64,000 nt of DNA from Paraburkholderia solisilvae (GCF_902859875.1 NZ_CADIKF010000017.1:1-64000); one strand, 5' to 3'; positions 28,339-40,296 are shown, counted from the first letter of the stretch. Translations and numbers: made by a program. Notes: a model not told the origin generated them from the sequence alone.

Positions 28339-29133
28339 TTACTCCTGCTGATCCGGCGTCTTTCCCGATGCGGCCTTGGCGCTGCGCCTCGCTGCCGGCG
28401 CGCGCTTCGCGGCGGCGCGTTTCGCTGCCGGCTGCCGCGCGTCCGCCGCTCCGCCCCCGCTGTGGCTGTGGGCGGTCCGGTCGCCATGATCGGCGCGCGT
28501 TTCACCAGCACCGCTCACGGCTTCGCTTCGCGCCGCGTCCCCCTCGCCACCCGCCGCCATGCCCGGTTGCGACATCGCAAACTGCGCGATCTGGTTGAAC
28601 TGCGATTGCAGCAGATTCCACCAGCCCGACGCGTCGAACCCCGGCGGCGGCGCGCCTTCGCCTGCTTCCTGCGTCGCGCCGGCTGGTTCGGCGGAGGATG
28701 CCGTCGTATCGTCCGGGCGCGACTCCGAGGGCGTATACGCCGCGCGCGGCGACGCTGTGTCGGCGGCCGGCTGCGTCATCGACGACTGGGCGAACGCACC
28801 GAATGCGCGCAACGTCGCGAGCGTCGCGCGTTGCACCTCGAGCGCCTGAATCGCCGACTGCAGCATATTCAGGTTCAGCTTCAGCCACTGCTCGACCGCG
28901 CGCATGTCGGTGATCCGCTTGTCGAGCTCTTCGACATTGGTGAGCGGCGCCATCATGTCGGACATCATCGACAGCGAGGGCACGAAGCCTTGCGCAGCAC
29001 CCGGCTGCGTGCCGGGAAACGCGGCGCCGAACGGTGTGAGACGCATCATCCCCCACATCCGGTCGAGCATTTCGGCGGGCGGGAAACCGGGAAATCCGGG
29101 GAAGGGCGGCGTGGAGCCGGGCGTGTCGGTCAT
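28339..29133 (-). CDS. phaM: PhaM-like polyhydroxyalkanoate granule regulatory protein
   Basis: PhaM binds and activates PHB synthase and tethers PHB granules to the nucleoid. The 264-residue product has the N-terminal PhaM domain (PAEMLDRMWGMMRLTPFGAAF; the helical segment VEELDKRITDMRAVEQWLKLNLNMLQSAIQALEVQRATLATL), a variable Ala/Gly/Ser-rich middle with FDASGWWNLLQSQFNQIA, and a basic C terminus with repeated AAKRAA/KRAPAARR units that suits DNA binding. Gene and domain order match the Ralstonia protein. Confidence 0.9.
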   Translation of the reverse strand: MTDTPGSTPPFPGFPGFPPAEMLDRMWGMMRLTPFGAAFPGTQPGAAQGFVPSLSMMSDMMAPLTNVEELDKRITDMRAVEQWLKLNLNMLQSAIQALEVQRATLATLRAFGAFAQSSMTQPAADTASPRAAYTPSESRPDDTTASSAEPAGATQEAGEGAPPPGFDASGWWNLLQSQFNQIAQFAMSQPGMAAGGEGDAARSEAVSGAGETRADHGDRTAHSHSGGGAADARQPAAKRAAAKRAPAARRSAKAASGKTPDQQE

Positions 29134-29313
29134 CGTTGATCTCCTCGCTGCGTGACGTTACGTTATCGAGCGCCGTGAAAACGAAGCGCGGAAAATTGAA
29201 ACTCACCGTGTTCGGGGCCGAGGCCCAGCAGGGCTTCGTTCGCCGGCGTCCGTCGGATCATACCGCCCACACCGGCCCCGGAAGTATCGTAACGATACGC
29301 TGTGGGCGTCGGC

Positions 29314-30156
29314 TCACTTCTCGCTAGCGGGAAAATCCGGTGTGCGGCGTTCGCGCAGCGATGCCACGCCTTCGTGCACATCCGGTCCGGCGAAACCCAT
29401 GAATTCGAGCGCGAGCGACGTATCGAACGCCGGCCCCGCCGAGCGCAGCCAGTTGTTCAACGCGTATTTGGTCCAGCGGATCGCGGTTTGCGAGCCGTTC
29501 GCCAGCTTGCGCGCGACCTCGAATGCCTTCGCGAGCAAATCCTGTTCATCGACCGCGAGCGACACGAGCCCGATCCGTTCCGCCTCCGCGCCGCTCACCG
29601 GCTCGCACAACAGCAGGTAGTACTTCGCCTTCGCCATCCCGCACAGCAGCGGCCAGACGATTGCCGCGTGGTCGCCCGCCGCGACGCCGAGGCGCGTATG
29701 GCCGTCGATGATGCGCGCCGTTTTCGCGGCGATTGAAATATCGGCGAGCAGCCCGGCCACCAGCCCCGCGCCGACCGCCGGCCCGTGCATCGCCGAGACG
29801 ATCGGCTTGCCGCAGTTGATCACGTTGTAGACGAGATCGCGCGCCTCGCGCCACACACGCGTGCGCACGGCGAAATCGTCTGCCATCTGCTCGACCAGGT
29901 TCAGATCGCCGCCAGCGGAAAAGCCCTTGCCTTCGCCGCGAATCAGCGCGACGCGCGCATCCGGATCGCGGTCGACGTCGCGCCAGATCTCGGCAAGTTC
30001 ACGATGCGTCTGGGCATCCGCCGTCGCGAGGCTGCTGCGATTCACGCCCTCGCCGCTCATCACGATCTCGACGATCCCCGGCGAATGCCGCCGCACCCGT
30101 AGCGACTGATAGTGCGCGTAGAACGACGGATTGCTGACATGCGATTGATCTGTCAT
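29314..30156 (-). CDS. enoyl-CoA hydratase/isomerase family protein
   Basis: This is a 280-residue crotonase-fold protein. The first oxyanion-hole segment is [18 protein letters not shown] and the second is [26 protein letters not shown], and the later [24 protein letters not shown] is a typical crotonase C terminus. At the second catalytic position the sequence reads [21 protein letters not shown], where Asp replaces the hydratase Glu, so the reaction could be hydration, isomerisation or another crotonase reaction. It lies downstream of the FAH-family gene on the same strand and may belong to the same catabolic unit. Confidence 0.88.
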   Translation of the reverse strand: MTDQSHVSNPSFYAHYQSLRVRRHSPGIVEIVMSGEGVNRSSLATADAQTHRELAEIWRDVDRDPDARVALIRGEGKGFSAGGDLNLVEQMADDFAVRTRVWREARDLVYNVINCGKPIVSAMHGPAVGAGLVAGLLADISIAAKTARIIDGHTRLGVAAGDHAAIVWPLLCGMAKAKYYLLLCEPVSGAEAERIGLVSLAVDEQDLLAKAFEVARKLANGSQTAIRWTKYALNNWLRSAGPAFDTSLALEFMGFAGPDVHEGVASLRERRTPDFPASEK

Positions 30157-30208
30157 GGCGATGCTCCCCGCAGTGATACCGCTCAGGTGCCGCTCCGAAT
30201 ACGCTCTG

Positions 30209-30243
30209 TTGCCGCTTGCCGCTTGCCGCTTGCCACTCGCCGC
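30209..30243. repeat. 7-bp tandem repeat, five units
   Basis: The unit TTGCCGC occurs three times perfectly and twice with one mismatch, between the FAH-family stop and the enoyl-CoA hydratase start. Confidence 0.85.
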
Positions 30244-30271
30244 GCCTCGCGCTGACGCTGAACGCGGCGCT

Positions 30272-31288
30272 CTACAGCTGGCTGCTGCTCGCGCGATGCG
30301 CGCCCGCTTCCAGCGGCGCCACGGCCTGCTCGATCGAACCGAAGATCGACTTGCCCGCTTCATCGAACATGTCGATCTTCACCGTGTCGCCGTATTTCAT
30401 GTACGCGGTTTGCGGCGCGCCGTGCTCGATCATCTCGAGACAGCGCTTCTCCGCAATACAACAATAGCCACGTTTCGCGTCCTTGTTCGACACCGTGCCC
30501 GAGCCGACGATCGTCCCGGCGCGCAGGTTGCGCGTCTTCGCCGCGTGAGCGATCAGCTGCCCGAAATGAAACACCATGTCGACGCCCGCATCCGGCTGGC
30601 CGACTTTCTTGCCGTTCCAGTGCACGATCATCGGACGATGCACGCGGCCTTCGCGCCAGTCGCCGCCGAGCTCGTCGGGGGTGGCCGCGATCGGCGCGAA
30701 CGAGGTGGCCGGTTTGCTGTGGAAAAAACCGAAGCCCTTCGCGAGTTCCGCGGGAATCAGTTCGCGCAGCGACACGTCGTTGACGAGCGTGACAAGGCGG
30801 ATGCTTTTCAATGCCTGGTCGGGCCTCGCGCCCATCGGCACGTCGCCGGTGATGACCGCGACCTCCGCCTCGAAGTCGATGCCGTATTCCTCGGATGCGC
30901 AGACGATGTCGTCCTTTGCGCCGATGAAATCGTCGCTGCCGCCCTGGTACATCAGCGGGTCGGTCCGGAACTCGGGCGGCATCTCGGCGCCGCGCGCGCG
31001 GCGCACCAGTTCGACGTGGTTCACGTAGGAGGAGGCATCCGCCCACTGAAACGCGCGCGGCAGCGGCGCCATGCACGCTTTCGCATCGAACGCGAACGTG
31101 TTGCGCGCGCGCGCCTGGTTCAGCGCGTCGTACAGGTCGCGCAGTTGCGGCGCGTAAAAGGTCCAGTCGTCGAGCGCGCGTTGCAGCGTCCCGACGATCG
31201 CATCGGCAAGCGCGGCGGTTTGCAGATCGCGGGACACGACGATCAGTTGACCGTCGCGCGTGCCGTCCTTCAGCGTGGCAAGTTTCAT
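30272..31288 (-). CDS. fumarylacetoacetate hydrolase family protein
   Basis: This 338-residue FAH-fold protein has metal-ligand and active-site landmarks [31 protein letters not shown] and [12 protein letters not shown]. Fumarylacetoacetate hydrolase splits fumarylacetoacetate in tyrosine breakdown; proteins with this layout also act on acylpyruvates, so the substrate is open. A start at 31288 gives [15 protein letters not shown], typical for the bacterial FAH group. It is divergent from an IclR regulator 145 bases away, which is probably its controller. Confidence 0.9.
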   Translation of the reverse strand: MKLATLKDGTRDGQLIVVSRDLQTAALADAIVGTLQRALDDWTFYAPQLRDLYDALNQARARNTFAFDAKACMAPLPRAFQWADASSYVNHVELVRRARGAEMPPEFRTDPLMYQGGSDDFIGAKDDIVCASEEYGIDFEAEVAVITGDVPMGARPDQALKSIRLVTLVNDVSLRELIPAELAKGFGFFHSKPATSFAPIAATPDELGGDWREGRVHRPMIVHWNGKKVGQPDAGVDMVFHFGQLIAHAAKTRNLRAGTIVGSGTVSNKDAKRGYCCIAEKRCLEMIEHGAPQTAYMKYGDTVKIDMFDEAGKSIFGSIEQAVAPLEAGAHRASSSQL

Positions 31289-31433
31289 AGGCAATGAAGC
31301 ATCTGGGTGACGATAGGAGGAATGTATTCTACGATGGTGAATCCGCGCAGCCCAAGCGTTGCATGCGGCGCGTCGCAATCGGCGGCTCCGGTTGCCGCGT
31401 GCGTTCCACGTTGCGAATTTCACACTATCGCTC

Positions 31434-32333
31434 ATGTCGCCCACAGCCCGCCCGGGCGTTCGCCCGGTTATCCGCGCAGTCAGCCCATCCGATACGCCCG
31501 ATTCCGCCGTCACTGCGCCGACCGGCGAGACGCATGACGGCAGCGAAGAAAAACCGCGCTCGGGCATTCAGTCGATCGAAGTCGGCTTTCGCCTGCTCGA
31601 CGTGCTGACTTGCGAGCCGCGCCCGATGATGCTGCGCGACCTCGCGCAGCGCGCGGGTATGAGTCCTGCGAAGGCGCATCGCTATCTCGTGAGTTTTCTG
31701 AGGCTAGGCGTCGTTGCGCAAGATCCGCTGTCCGGCCGCTACGAACTGGGCGGCTTCGCGTTGCAATTGGGCCTCGCTCGCCTTGCGCGGGTCGACGGCG
31801 TGAAACTCGCGCGCAGCGCGCTCGCGGAGTTGCGGGACCGGCTCGACGTGACGGTCGGCATCGCAGTATGGGGCAATCAGGGGCCGACGGTCGTGCACTG
31901 GATGGAATCGAGTTCTCCCGTCAAGGCGTCGTTAAAGCTGGGCGACGTGATGCCGCTGCTTCGTTCGGCAACCGGTCTGTTGTTCGCGGCCTATCTGCCG
32001 CGCGGCAAGACGGCCGCGATGATCGATCGCGAACTCGCGGATACGCGCCGTTCATCGCAAGCCGGCGCGCCGCGCGATGCGGAGGATGTCGAACGCCTTC
32101 TCGCAGAGGTGCGCGCACACGGCGCGGCGCGCGTCGAGGGCACGCTGCTGCCGACGATTCACGCGTTCTGCGTGCCGGTATTCGATTCGACCGGCGAGCT
32201 TGCGCTCGGGCTGATCGCACTGGGTCACGAAGGCACATTCGACATTCGCTGGGACGGCGAAGTGGATACCGCGTTACGCGAATGCGCGGGAAAGTTGTCG
32301 TATGAACTTGGGTACAGTTCGATGCCGCGCTAG
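31434..32333 (+). CDS. IclR-family transcriptional regulator
   Basis: This is a 299-residue IclR regulator with a winged helix (GIQSIEVGFRLLDVLTCEPRPMMLRDLAQRAGMSPAKAHRYLVSFLRLGVV) and the effector domain (LDVTVGIAVWGNQGPTVVHWMES, LLRSATGLLFAAYLP, FCVPVFDSTGELALGLIALG). The N-terminal ~45 residues are a Pro/Thr/Ser-rich extension. It is divergent from the FAH-family gene and likely regulates the FAH/enoyl-CoA hydratase genes in response to an aromatic or related metabolite; that is inference from position. Confidence 0.92.
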   Translation: MSPTARPGVRPVIRAVSPSDTPDSAVTAPTGETHDGSEEKPRSGIQSIEVGFRLLDVLTCEPRPMMLRDLAQRAGMSPAKAHRYLVSFLRLGVVAQDPLSGRYELGGFALQLGLARLARVDGVKLARSALAELRDRLDVTVGIAVWGNQGPTVVHWMESSSPVKASLKLGDVMPLLRSATGLLFAAYLPRGKTAAMIDRELADTRRSSQAGAPRDAEDVERLLAEVRAHGAARVEGTLLPTIHAFCVPVFDSTGELALGLIALGHEGTFDIRWDGEVDTALRECAGKLSYELGYSSMPR

Positions 32334-32350
32334 CGATGCAAGCCGGGTTT

Positions 32351-32420
32351 GTTGCTGGTTGCTGGTTGCTGGTTGCTGGTTGCTGGTTGCTGGTTGCTGG
32401 TTGCTGGTTGCTGGTTGCTG
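32351..32420. repeat. 7-bp tandem repeat, ten perfect copies
   Basis: GTTGCTG repeats ten times without a mismatch, starting 18 bases after the IclR stop and ending about 180 bases before the DUF3108 start. The period is not a multiple of three, so copy-number change would shift any frame reading across it, including the open frame that continues into the DUF3108 protein. Confidence 0.97.
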
Positions 32421-32597
32421 CGTGTCGCTCGCCTGCTTGCCATTACGCGCGTGGGACGCCGGCCGCAGCGGCACGCTCCAACGTTCCTCGCACGCCTTGC
32501 GTCACAATGCTCACCTACGCCACGCACGTTGATGCGTGACATCACACTAACATCGCTCGCTTATTCACTTCTTCGCCAGCAGGGTCTCGCCGCCTCG

Positions 32598-33995
<1,398 letters not shown>

Positions 33996-34149
33996 GATCC
34001 AGTCGGCCACGAGTGGCCACGCCGGCGCTTCGACGACGGCAGAACTTCTGCCCGATGCGTCGCTCGCACGATATCCGGCATCACGAACCGGACGGTGCAA
34101 GCGCTGCGCACGCACCGCTCACCGCACCACTCTTGAACAAGGAGCACGC

Positions 34150-34938
34150 ATGCAAGTGAACGTCAACGGCATCGATACCCGCTATGTGCTGAGCAACGAA
34201 AGCGGTGGCCCATGGCTCACGTTCATCCATCAGTTGGGCGGCGACCTGTCGATCTGGGACCAGCTGGCCGGCTACTTTCGCAACAACTACACGGTATTGC
34301 GCTATGACGTGCGCGGGCACGGCCAGAGCGCCGCGCCCGCCGCGCCCTGCACCGTCGCCGATCTGTCGAACGACCTTGCCGCGCTGCTCGACGCACTCGG
34401 CGCGGCGCACACACATGTGGTCGGCATGTCGCTGGGCGGCGCGATTGCGCAACAGTTCGCGCTCGATCATGCATCGCGGGTCGACACGCTGACACTCGCC
34501 GATACCTTCGCCTTTACCGCACCCGAAGCGCGCAGCATCTGGGATCAGCGCGCCGACGCGGCACGGCGCGACGGCGTCGCGTCGCTGATGCCGGCGTCGC
34601 TCGAACGTTGGCTTACACCCGACTTTCGGCGCGCGCATCCGGAAGTCGTCGAACAGATTCGCGATGTGTACGTCCATACTTCAGTCGAGGGTTTTGCGCT
34701 CGTATGCGCGGCGCTGCGCGATTTCGATGTGCGCGATAGACTGTCAGCTATCCGGGCACCGACCCTCGCGGTCGCGGGACGTCACGACACAGGCACGCCT
34801 CCTGCTGCTACACAGGCGATATCCGATGCGGTCCGGGGGGCGCGGTTCGAGTTGCTGGACGCCGCCCATCTGGCGCCGATCGAGCAGTCGCAACGTTTCG
34901 CCGGGCTGCTCGAAACGTTTCTGCAACCGCGGGTCTAA
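34150..34938 (+). CDS. alpha/beta hydrolase, 3-oxoadipate enol-lactonase-like
   Basis: This 262-residue hydrolase has nucleophile elbow GMSLGG, RYDVRGHGQS after strand 4, and the acid-His pair near AGRHDTGTPP and AAHLAPIE. VHTSVEGFALVCAALRDFDVRDRLSAIRAPTLAVAGRHD strongly resembles PcaD, which opens the 3-oxoadipate enol-lactone in the beta-ketoadipate pathway. No other pca genes are nearby, so the substrate is unproven. A good AAGGAG site precedes the ATG at 34150. Confidence 0.85.
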   Translation: MQVNVNGIDTRYVLSNESGGPWLTFIHQLGGDLSIWDQLAGYFRNNYTVLRYDVRGHGQSAAPAAPCTVADLSNDLAALLDALGAAHTHVVGMSLGGAIAQQFALDHASRVDTLTLADTFAFTAPEARSIWDQRADAARRDGVASLMPASLERWLTPDFRRAHPEVVEQIRDVYVHTSVEGFALVCAALRDFDVRDRLSAIRAPTLAVAGRHDTGTPPAATQAISDAVRGARFELLDAAHLAPIEQSQRFAGLLETFLQPRV

Positions 34939-35055
34939 CCAATAGGTCCGGAGAATTAAAAGCATCACGCCGGATCCACCCCTTGAATTCCACGCCAAAC
35001 GCTCCACGTACGGCGCAGGACTGGCCCGGAGCCAACGGAAATAAGGAGTGTCGCC

Positions 35056-35313
35056 ATGCAAATGATCTACAACAGCCCCAACTACTGTGTTGTCGAGTTC
35101 CCGCCTCAGGACGGGCACCTCGCGATGAAGTCAGGCGGTTATGAGATTGTCGACAAGAACACGCAACGTGAAATTTACATCGACGGTGCAATGGCGGCGA
35201 GCTTTCGTGAGCATGTACAAAAGCTGATCGAAGAAGAACCCTCGCTCGATGAAGTCGACGAGTTCCTCGGCCAGTTCGACAGCCTGATGAACCAGCCAGT
35301 CGTGCTCCACTAA
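35056..35313 (+). CDS. DUF3567 family protein
   Basis: This 85-residue acidic protein matches the DUF3567 family of Burkholderiales: [18 protein letters not shown] at the start, [46 protein letters not shown] in the middle. Function is unknown. It has a strong AAGGAG ribosome site and is followed by an intrinsic terminator about 40 bases after the stop, so it is probably monocistronic. Confidence 0.92.
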   Translation: MQMIYNSPNYCVVEFPPQDGHLAMKSGGYEIVDKNTQREIYIDGAMAASFREHVQKLIEEEPSLDEVDEFLGQFDSLMNQPVVLH

Positions 35314-35352
35314 CGAGCCCGCTGCAGCGACACGCCAGGCAACGTTTTACGA

Positions 35353-35381
35353 CCCCGTCCGGCACGCCGGACGGGGTTTTT
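35353..35381 (+). terminator. Rho-independent terminator after the DUF3567 gene
   Basis: A 10-bp stem CCCCGTCCGG (35353-35362) / CCGGACGGGG (35367-35376) with a CACG loop is followed by TTTTT. Confidence 0.95.
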
Positions 35382-35503
35382 CATTATGGTTGCCGCAAAG
35401 CGCGCGATTCCCCTTCGCCAGTCGCCGCGTGCCGCCTCCGTCCCGCCTTGGCCACACTTTGGCCGCTTCGGCATAACGGCGCGCGGCGTGCGCAATGGCG
35501 GGC

Positions 35504-35509
35504 TACAAT
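35504..35509 (+). promoter_or_regulatory. TACAAT -10 element upstream of metH N-module
   Basis: GGCTACAAT occurs at 35501-35509, 53 bases before the ATG at 35562. It is the third copy of this nine-base element in the window. No clear -35 is visible. Confidence 0.45.
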
Positions 35510-35561
35510 GTTGCGATTTATGAAAGGAACCGGCCGGAATGCCGGCCCATACCCTTCTGCC

Positions 35562-36629
35562 ATGAACCAGCCTGCTTCCACCGCCGCCTCGAACAGCGCC
35601 GCCGGCTATACGCGCGGCGCGCTCCTGCCCCTGCTGCTGCCGTCGCGCATCCTGATACTCGACGGCGCGATGGGAACGATGATCCAGCGCTACAAGCTGG
35701 ACGAGGCGCAATATCGCGGCGAGCGTTTCAAGGACTACGCGCGCGACATCAAAGGCAACAATGAATTGCTGTCGATCACGCAACCGCAGATCATCGGTGA
35801 AATTCACGAGCAGTATCTCGCCGCGGGCGCCGATATCATCGAAACGAATACGTTCGGCGCCACCACCGTTGCGCAGGCCGACTACGGCATGGAAGACCTC
35901 GTCGTCGAGATGAATCTTGCGTCGGCGAAGCTTGCGCGCGCCGCCTGCGACAAGTATTCGACGCTCGACAAGCCGCGCTTCGTCGCCGGCGCCATCGGGC
36001 CGACGCCGAAGACCGCGAGCATTTCACCGGACGTCAACGATCCGGGCGCGCGCAACACGTCGTTCGACGAATTGCGCGCGGCGTACTACCAGCAGGCGAA
36101 AGCCTTACTCGACGGCGGCGCCGATCTGTTCCTCGTCGAAACGATCTTCGATACGCTGAATGCGAAGGCGGCGCTGTTCGCGCTCGACCAGCTGTTCGAG
36201 GACACCGGCGAGCGTCTGCCGATCATGATCTCAGGCACCGTCACCGACGCATCGGGCCGCATTCTGTCCGGCCAGACCGTCGAGGCATTCTGGAATTCGC
36301 TGCGTCACGCGAAGCCGCTCACCTTCGGCCTGAACTGCGCGCTCGGCGCGGCGCTGATGCGCCCGTATATCGCCGAGCTCGCGAAGCTATGCGACACGTA
36401 TGTCTCGTGCTACCCGAACGCGGGCCTGCCGAACCCGATGAGCGACACCGGTTTCGACGAGTTGCCCGCCGATACATCCGGTCTCCTGAAGGAATTTGCC
36501 GAAGCAGGGCTCGTGAATATCGCGGGCGGCTGCTGCGGCACGACGCCGGAACATATCGCCGCGATCGCGAAAGCGCTCGCCGAGGTCAAGCCGCGCAAGT
36601 GGCCGACCCAATACCGCGACGCGGCCTGA
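35562..36629 (+). CDS. metH: methionine synthase, homocysteine-binding module (split MetH, part 1)
   Basis: This 355-residue protein is the homocysteine S-methyltransferase domain of cobalamin-dependent methionine synthase, encoded separately. Landmarks are [23 protein letters not shown], the zinc Cys in FGLNCALGA and the [10 protein letters not shown] pair. The remaining MetH modules follow in the next gene. The frame is open upstream to 35448; ATG 35562 was chosen because earlier residues are Arg-rich and unlike the family, but ATG 35520 is also possible. Confidence 0.93.
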   Translation: MNQPASTAASNSAAGYTRGALLPLLLPSRILILDGAMGTMIQRYKLDEAQYRGERFKDYARDIKGNNELLSITQPQIIGEIHEQYLAAGADIIETNTFGATTVAQADYGMEDLVVEMNLASAKLARAACDKYSTLDKPRFVAGAIGPTPKTASISPDVNDPGARNTSFDELRAAYYQQAKALLDGGADLFLVETIFDTLNAKAALFALDQLFEDTGERLPIMISGTVTDASGRILSGQTVEAFWNSLRHAKPLTFGLNCALGAALMRPYIAELAKLCDTYVSCYPNAGLPNPMSDTGFDELPADTSGLLKEFAEAGLVNIAGGCCGTTPEHIAAIAKALAEVKPRKWPTQYRDAA

Positions 36630-36727
36630 GCCCGTCGTTGCGACTGATGTGCCATTGATCCGCCGCTGATTCGCGACCGACACCTTCGCATTCATCTGCG
36701 ACGCCAACCCACGCAACCCTGCAAGCC

Positions 36728-39445
36728 ATGACCGACCATACGCTGCGCCTTTCAGGCCTCGAACCGTTCAACGTCACGTCCGGGACGCTTTTCATCAACG
36801 TCGGCGAGCGCACCAATGTGACGGGCTCGAAGGCGTTCGCCCGCATGATTCTCAACGGCCAGTTCGATGAAGCGCTGGCCGTTGCGCGCCAGCAGGTCGA
36901 AAACGGCGCGCAGGTAATCGACGTCAACATGGACGAAGCGATGCTCGATTCGAAAGCGGCGATGGTGCGCTTCATGAATCTGATCGCATCGGAACCGGAC
37001 ATCGCGCGCGTGCCGCTCATGATCGACTCGTCGAAGTGGGAGGTGATCGAAGCCGGCCTCAAGTGCGTGCAGGGCAAGGCGATCGTCAACTCGATCTCGC
37101 TGAAGGAAGGCAAGGACGCGTTCGTGCACCATGCGAAGCTGATTCGCCGCTACGGCGCGGCAGCCGTCGTGATGGCGTTCGACGAAAAGGGCCAGGCCGA
37201 TACATTCCAGCGCAAAACCGAGATCTGCAAGCGTTCGTACGACGTGCTCGTCAACGAAGCGGGCTTTCCGCCCGAAGACATCATCTTCGACCCGAACATC
37301 TTCGCGGTCGCGACCGGCATCGAAGAGCACAACAACTACGCGGTCGACTTCATCAACGCGACCCGCTGGATCAAGCAGAACCTGCCGCACGCGAAGATCA
37401 GCGGCGGCGTATCGAACGTGTCGTTCTCGTTCCGCGGCAACGACCCGGTGCGCGAGGCGATCCACACCGTGTTCCTCTATCACGCGATCCAGGCGGGGAT
37501 GGACATGGGCATCGTCAACGCGGGGCAGCTCGGCGTGTATGCGGAGCTCGACCCCGAGTTGCGCGAGCGCGTCGAAGACGTCGTGCTGAATCGCCGTGAC
37601 GATGCGACCGACCGGCTGCTCGAAATCGCCGACAAGTTCAAGACCGGCGCCGCGAAGAAGGAAGAAAACCTCGAGTGGCGCAATCAGCCGGTCGAAAAGC
37701 GTCTCGCGCATGCACTGGTGCACGGCATCACGAATTTCATCGTCGACGACACCGAGGAAGCGCGCGCGCAGATCGCCGCGAACGGCGGCCGCCCGATCAA
37801 TGTGATCGAAGGGCCGTTGATGGACGGCATGAATATCGTCGGCGACCTGTTCGGGCAGGGCAAGATGTTCCTGCCGCAGGTCGTGAAATCGGCGCGCGTA
37901 ATGAAACAGGCGGTCGCCCACCTGATTCCGTTCATCGAGGAAGAAAAGAAGCAGCTGGCCGCGGTCGGCGGCGACGTGCGCGCGAAAGGCAAGATCGTGA
38001 TCGCGACCGTGAAGGGCGACGTGCACGATATCGGCAAGAACATCGTGTCGGTCGTGCTTCAGTGCAATAACTTCGAAGTGGTCAACATGGGCGTGATGGT
38101 GCCGTGCAACGACATTCTCGCGAAGGCGAAAGTGGAAGGCGCGGACATCATCGGCCTGTCGGGACTCATCACACCGAGCCTCGAAGAAATGTCCTATGTC
38201 GCCTCCGAAATGCAGCGCGACGACTACTTCCGCGTGAAAAAGATTCCGCTGCTGATCGGCGGCGCGACGACCTCGCGCGTGCATACGGCCGTGAAAATCG
38301 CGCCGCACTACGAAGGGCCGGTCGTGTATGTGCCGGATGCGTCGCGTTCGGTGTCGGTCGCATCGAGCCTGCTGTCCGACGAAGGCGCGGCAAAGTATCT
38401 CGAAGACCTGAAAGCCGATTACGAACGCATTCGCCACCAGCACGCGAATAAGAAAGCGCAACCGATGGTCACGCTCGCGAAGGCGCGGGCCAACAAAACG
38501 AAGCTCGACTGGAGCGCGTATCAGCCGGTCAAGCCGAAGTTTATCGGCCGCCGCGTGTTCAAAAACTACGATCTGAACGAGCTCGCGAACTACATCGATT
38601 GGGGCCCGTTCTTCCAGACCTGGGATCTCGCCGGATCGTATCCGGCCATCCTCAACGACGACGTAGTCGGCGAATCGGCACGGCGCGTGTTCTCGGATGC
38701 GAAGTCGATGCTCGCACGGCTGATCCAAGGCCGCTGGCTCACCGCGAACGGCGTGCTCGCGCTGTTGCCGGCCAACACAGTCAACGATGACGACATCGAA
38801 ATCTACACCGACGAATCGCGCAGCAAAGTCGCGCTCACGTGGCGTAATCTGCGCCAGCAGAGCGAGCGGCCGGTGGTCGACGGCGTGATGCGGTCGAACC
38901 GGTCGCTGGCCGATTTCATCGCGCCGAAAGACTCCGGCGTCGCCGACTACATCGGCATGTTCGCGGTCACCGCGGGCATCGGTGTCGATGCGAAGGAAAA
39001 GCAGTTCGAGCAGGATCACGACGACTACAGCGCGATCATGCTGAAGGCGCTCGCCGACCGCTTCGCGGAAGCGTTCGCCGAAGCGATGCACGCGCGCGTG
39101 CGCCGCGATCTGTGGGGTTATGCGGCTAACGAGTCGCTCGCCAACGATGAACTGATCGGCGAGAAGTATCGCGGCATCCGTCCTGCGCCGGGCTACCCGG
39201 CCTGCCCGGACCACCTCGTGAAGCGCGATATGTTCGACGTGCTGCAAGCGGGCGAAATCGGCATGAGCGTGACCGAGTCGCTCGCGATGCTGCCGGCCGC
39301 GAGCGTGTCGGGCTTCTACCTCGCGCACCCGGACAGCACGTACTTTTCGGTCGGCAAGATCGGCGAGGATCAACTGGACGACTACGCGCAGCGCATGGCG
39401 CTGTCGAAGGCCGACGCGCAGCGCGCGCTCGCGCCGCTGCTGTAA
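36728..39445 (+). CDS. metH: methionine synthase, folate, cobalamin and activation modules (split MetH, part 2)
   Basis: The 905-residue product holds the pterin-binding (methyltetrahydrofolate) domain ([20 protein letters not shown]), the cobalamin cap and binding domains with the axial His in [10 protein letters not shown], and the C-terminal activation domain ([33 protein letters not shown]) that binds S-adenosylmethionine. Together with the preceding protein it makes methionine from homocysteine. The two genes are 98 bases apart and should form one operon. No cobalamin riboswitch was recognised upstream. Confidence 0.95.
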   Translation: MTDHTLRLSGLEPFNVTSGTLFINVGERTNVTGSKAFARMILNGQFDEALAVARQQVENGAQVIDVNMDEAMLDSKAAMVRFMNLIASEPDIARVPLMIDSSKWEVIEAGLKCVQGKAIVNSISLKEGKDAFVHHAKLIRRYGAAAVVMAFDEKGQADTFQRKTEICKRSYDVLVNEAGFPPEDIIFDPNIFAVATGIEEHNNYAVDFINATRWIKQNLPHAKISGGVSNVSFSFRGNDPVREAIHTVFLYHAIQAGMDMGIVNAGQLGVYAELDPELRERVEDVVLNRRDDATDRLLEIADKFKTGAAKKEENLEWRNQPVEKRLAHALVHGITNFIVDDTEEARAQIAANGGRPINVIEGPLMDGMNIVGDLFGQGKMFLPQVVKSARVMKQAVAHLIPFIEEEKKQLAAVGGDVRAKGKIVIATVKGDVHDIGKNIVSVVLQCNNFEVVNMGVMVPCNDILAKAKVEGADIIGLSGLITPSLEEMSYVASEMQRDDYFRVKKIPLLIGGATTSRVHTAVKIAPHYEGPVVYVPDASRSVSVASSLLSDEGAAKYLEDLKADYERIRHQHANKKAQPMVTLAKARANKTKLDWSAYQPVKPKFIGRRVFKNYDLNELANYIDWGPFFQTWDLAGSYPAILNDDVVGESARRVFSDAKSMLARLIQGRWLTANGVLALLPANTVNDDDIEIYTDESRSKVALTWRNLRQQSERPVVDGVMRSNRSLADFIAPKDSGVADYIGMFAVTAGIGVDAKEKQFEQDHDDYSAIMLKALADRFAEAFAEAMHARVRRDLWGYAANESLANDELIGEKYRGIRPAPGYPACPDHLVKRDMFDVLQAGEIGMSVTESLAMLPAASVSGFYLAHPDSTYFSVGKIGEDQLDDYAQRMALSKADAQRALAPLL

Positions 39446-39660
39446 CCGGTCACGCGGCGCGCGCCGGCCCGTATGCCCGGCGCGCGCGTCAGCTAGTGCT
39501 TTTCCCGGTCGACTATATCAACGCACAAAGACCGAATATTTCCGGCGGTTCAGTTTTCGGCTTTGTAAACTGCAGCGGCTCGATCTCGCCGGATGCGTCC
39601 GCAGGAACGCACGGCGCGACCGCCTTTGTATCGCGTTGCAACTGTCCCGGAGAAAATCGT

Positions 39661-39861
39661 ATGAAGAAGCTGTCGCTGATGTTGATGGCCGTATCGCTTG
39701 CCGCCGGCACCGCACCGGCGTTCGCGCAAGGCGGATCGAGCTCGGTGAGCTCGTACTCGCCGCCGACCGAGCAGCACGTGAAGAAGCCGAAGCACAAGAA
39801 ACAGAAAAACGGCGCGTCGGCGCCGGCCGCGGCGCCGCAAGGCGCAAGCGCGAGCCAGTAA
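39661..39861 (+). CDS. small secreted Lys-rich protein
   Basis: This 66-residue protein has a classic signal peptide (MKKLSLMLMAVSLAAGTAPAFA) and a short mature part with a basic KKPKHKKQKN patch and an Ala/Ser/Pro tail. A GGAG site precedes the ATG. It has no recognised domain. It may be a periplasmic peptide of unknown function. An intrinsic terminator follows immediately. Confidence 0.75.
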   Translation: MKKLSLMLMAVSLAAGTAPAFAQGGSSSVSSYSPPTEQHVKKPKHKKQKNGASAPAAAPQGASASQ

Positions 39862-39884
39862 GCAATGCGCCGCCGCAAAGCATG

Positions 39885-39919
39885 AAGCCCGCGTTGCATC
39901 GCTGCAAGGCGGGCTTCTT
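39885..39919 (+). terminator. two-stem Rho-independent terminator
   Basis: AAGCCCGC (39885-39892) pairs with GCGGGCTT (39909-39916) and encloses TTGCA/TGCAA with a TCGC loop, followed by a short T-rich end. It ends the small secreted-protein gene and is also symmetrical enough to serve the convergent DUF1840 gene. Confidence 0.85.
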
Positions 39920-39969
39920 CACTATCGCATAGCGTGGCGTGCCGGTCAGTTCACGGCTACGCGCCGCCG

Positions 39970-40296
39970 TCAGACTCCCCAGACGATATCCGCGTTTTCC
40001 TTCTGCGCGGCGCGCAGCATATCGAGGAACGGATACGCGCGTTGCGCGAGGCCGATCGGGATTTCGTGAGGGTCGTGTCCCTCTTCGCCCTCGTGGAAAT
40101 GGCCGTCGTGCTCCGCGCGCTCCTGCTTGTCGGTGACGATTGCCGCCTCGAGCTTCGTAATCGCGTCGCCCAGTTCGTCGTGCGTGATGACGCCGCGTTG
40201 ACCGAGCCTCTTGCCGACAATACCGACCAGATACTGAGCGAGGTTCTCCAGCATCATCACATCCGGCGCGGCACGACACTTGAAAGTAATCAGCAT
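39970..40296 (-). CDS. DUF1840 domain protein
   Basis: This 108-residue protein matches DUF1840 (MLITFKCRAAPDVMMLENLAQYLVGIVGK at the start and IPIGLAQRAYPFLDMLRAAQKENADIVWG at the end), a family common in Beta-proteobacteria with no known function. The middle contains a His-rich run (EHDGHFHEGEEGHDPHE) that could bind metal. A GGGA site precedes the ATG at 40296. Confidence 0.92.
   Translation of the reverse strand: MLITFKCRAAPDVMMLENLAQYLVGIVGKRLGQRGVITHDELGDAITKLEAAIVTDKQERAEHDGHFHEGEEGHDPHEIPIGLAQRAYPFLDMLRAAQKENADIVWGV

Noticed and set aside
32349..32597. DUF3108 frame read from upstream through the 7-bp repeat (VAGCWLL repeats)
   Set aside because: The repeat-encoded stretch is hydrophobic and Cys-rich with no ribosome site; the true start most likely lies after the tract.
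36752..39373. 873-residue open frame antisense to metH
   Set aside because: A shadow of a GC-rich coding strand; the sense strand has full family motifs.
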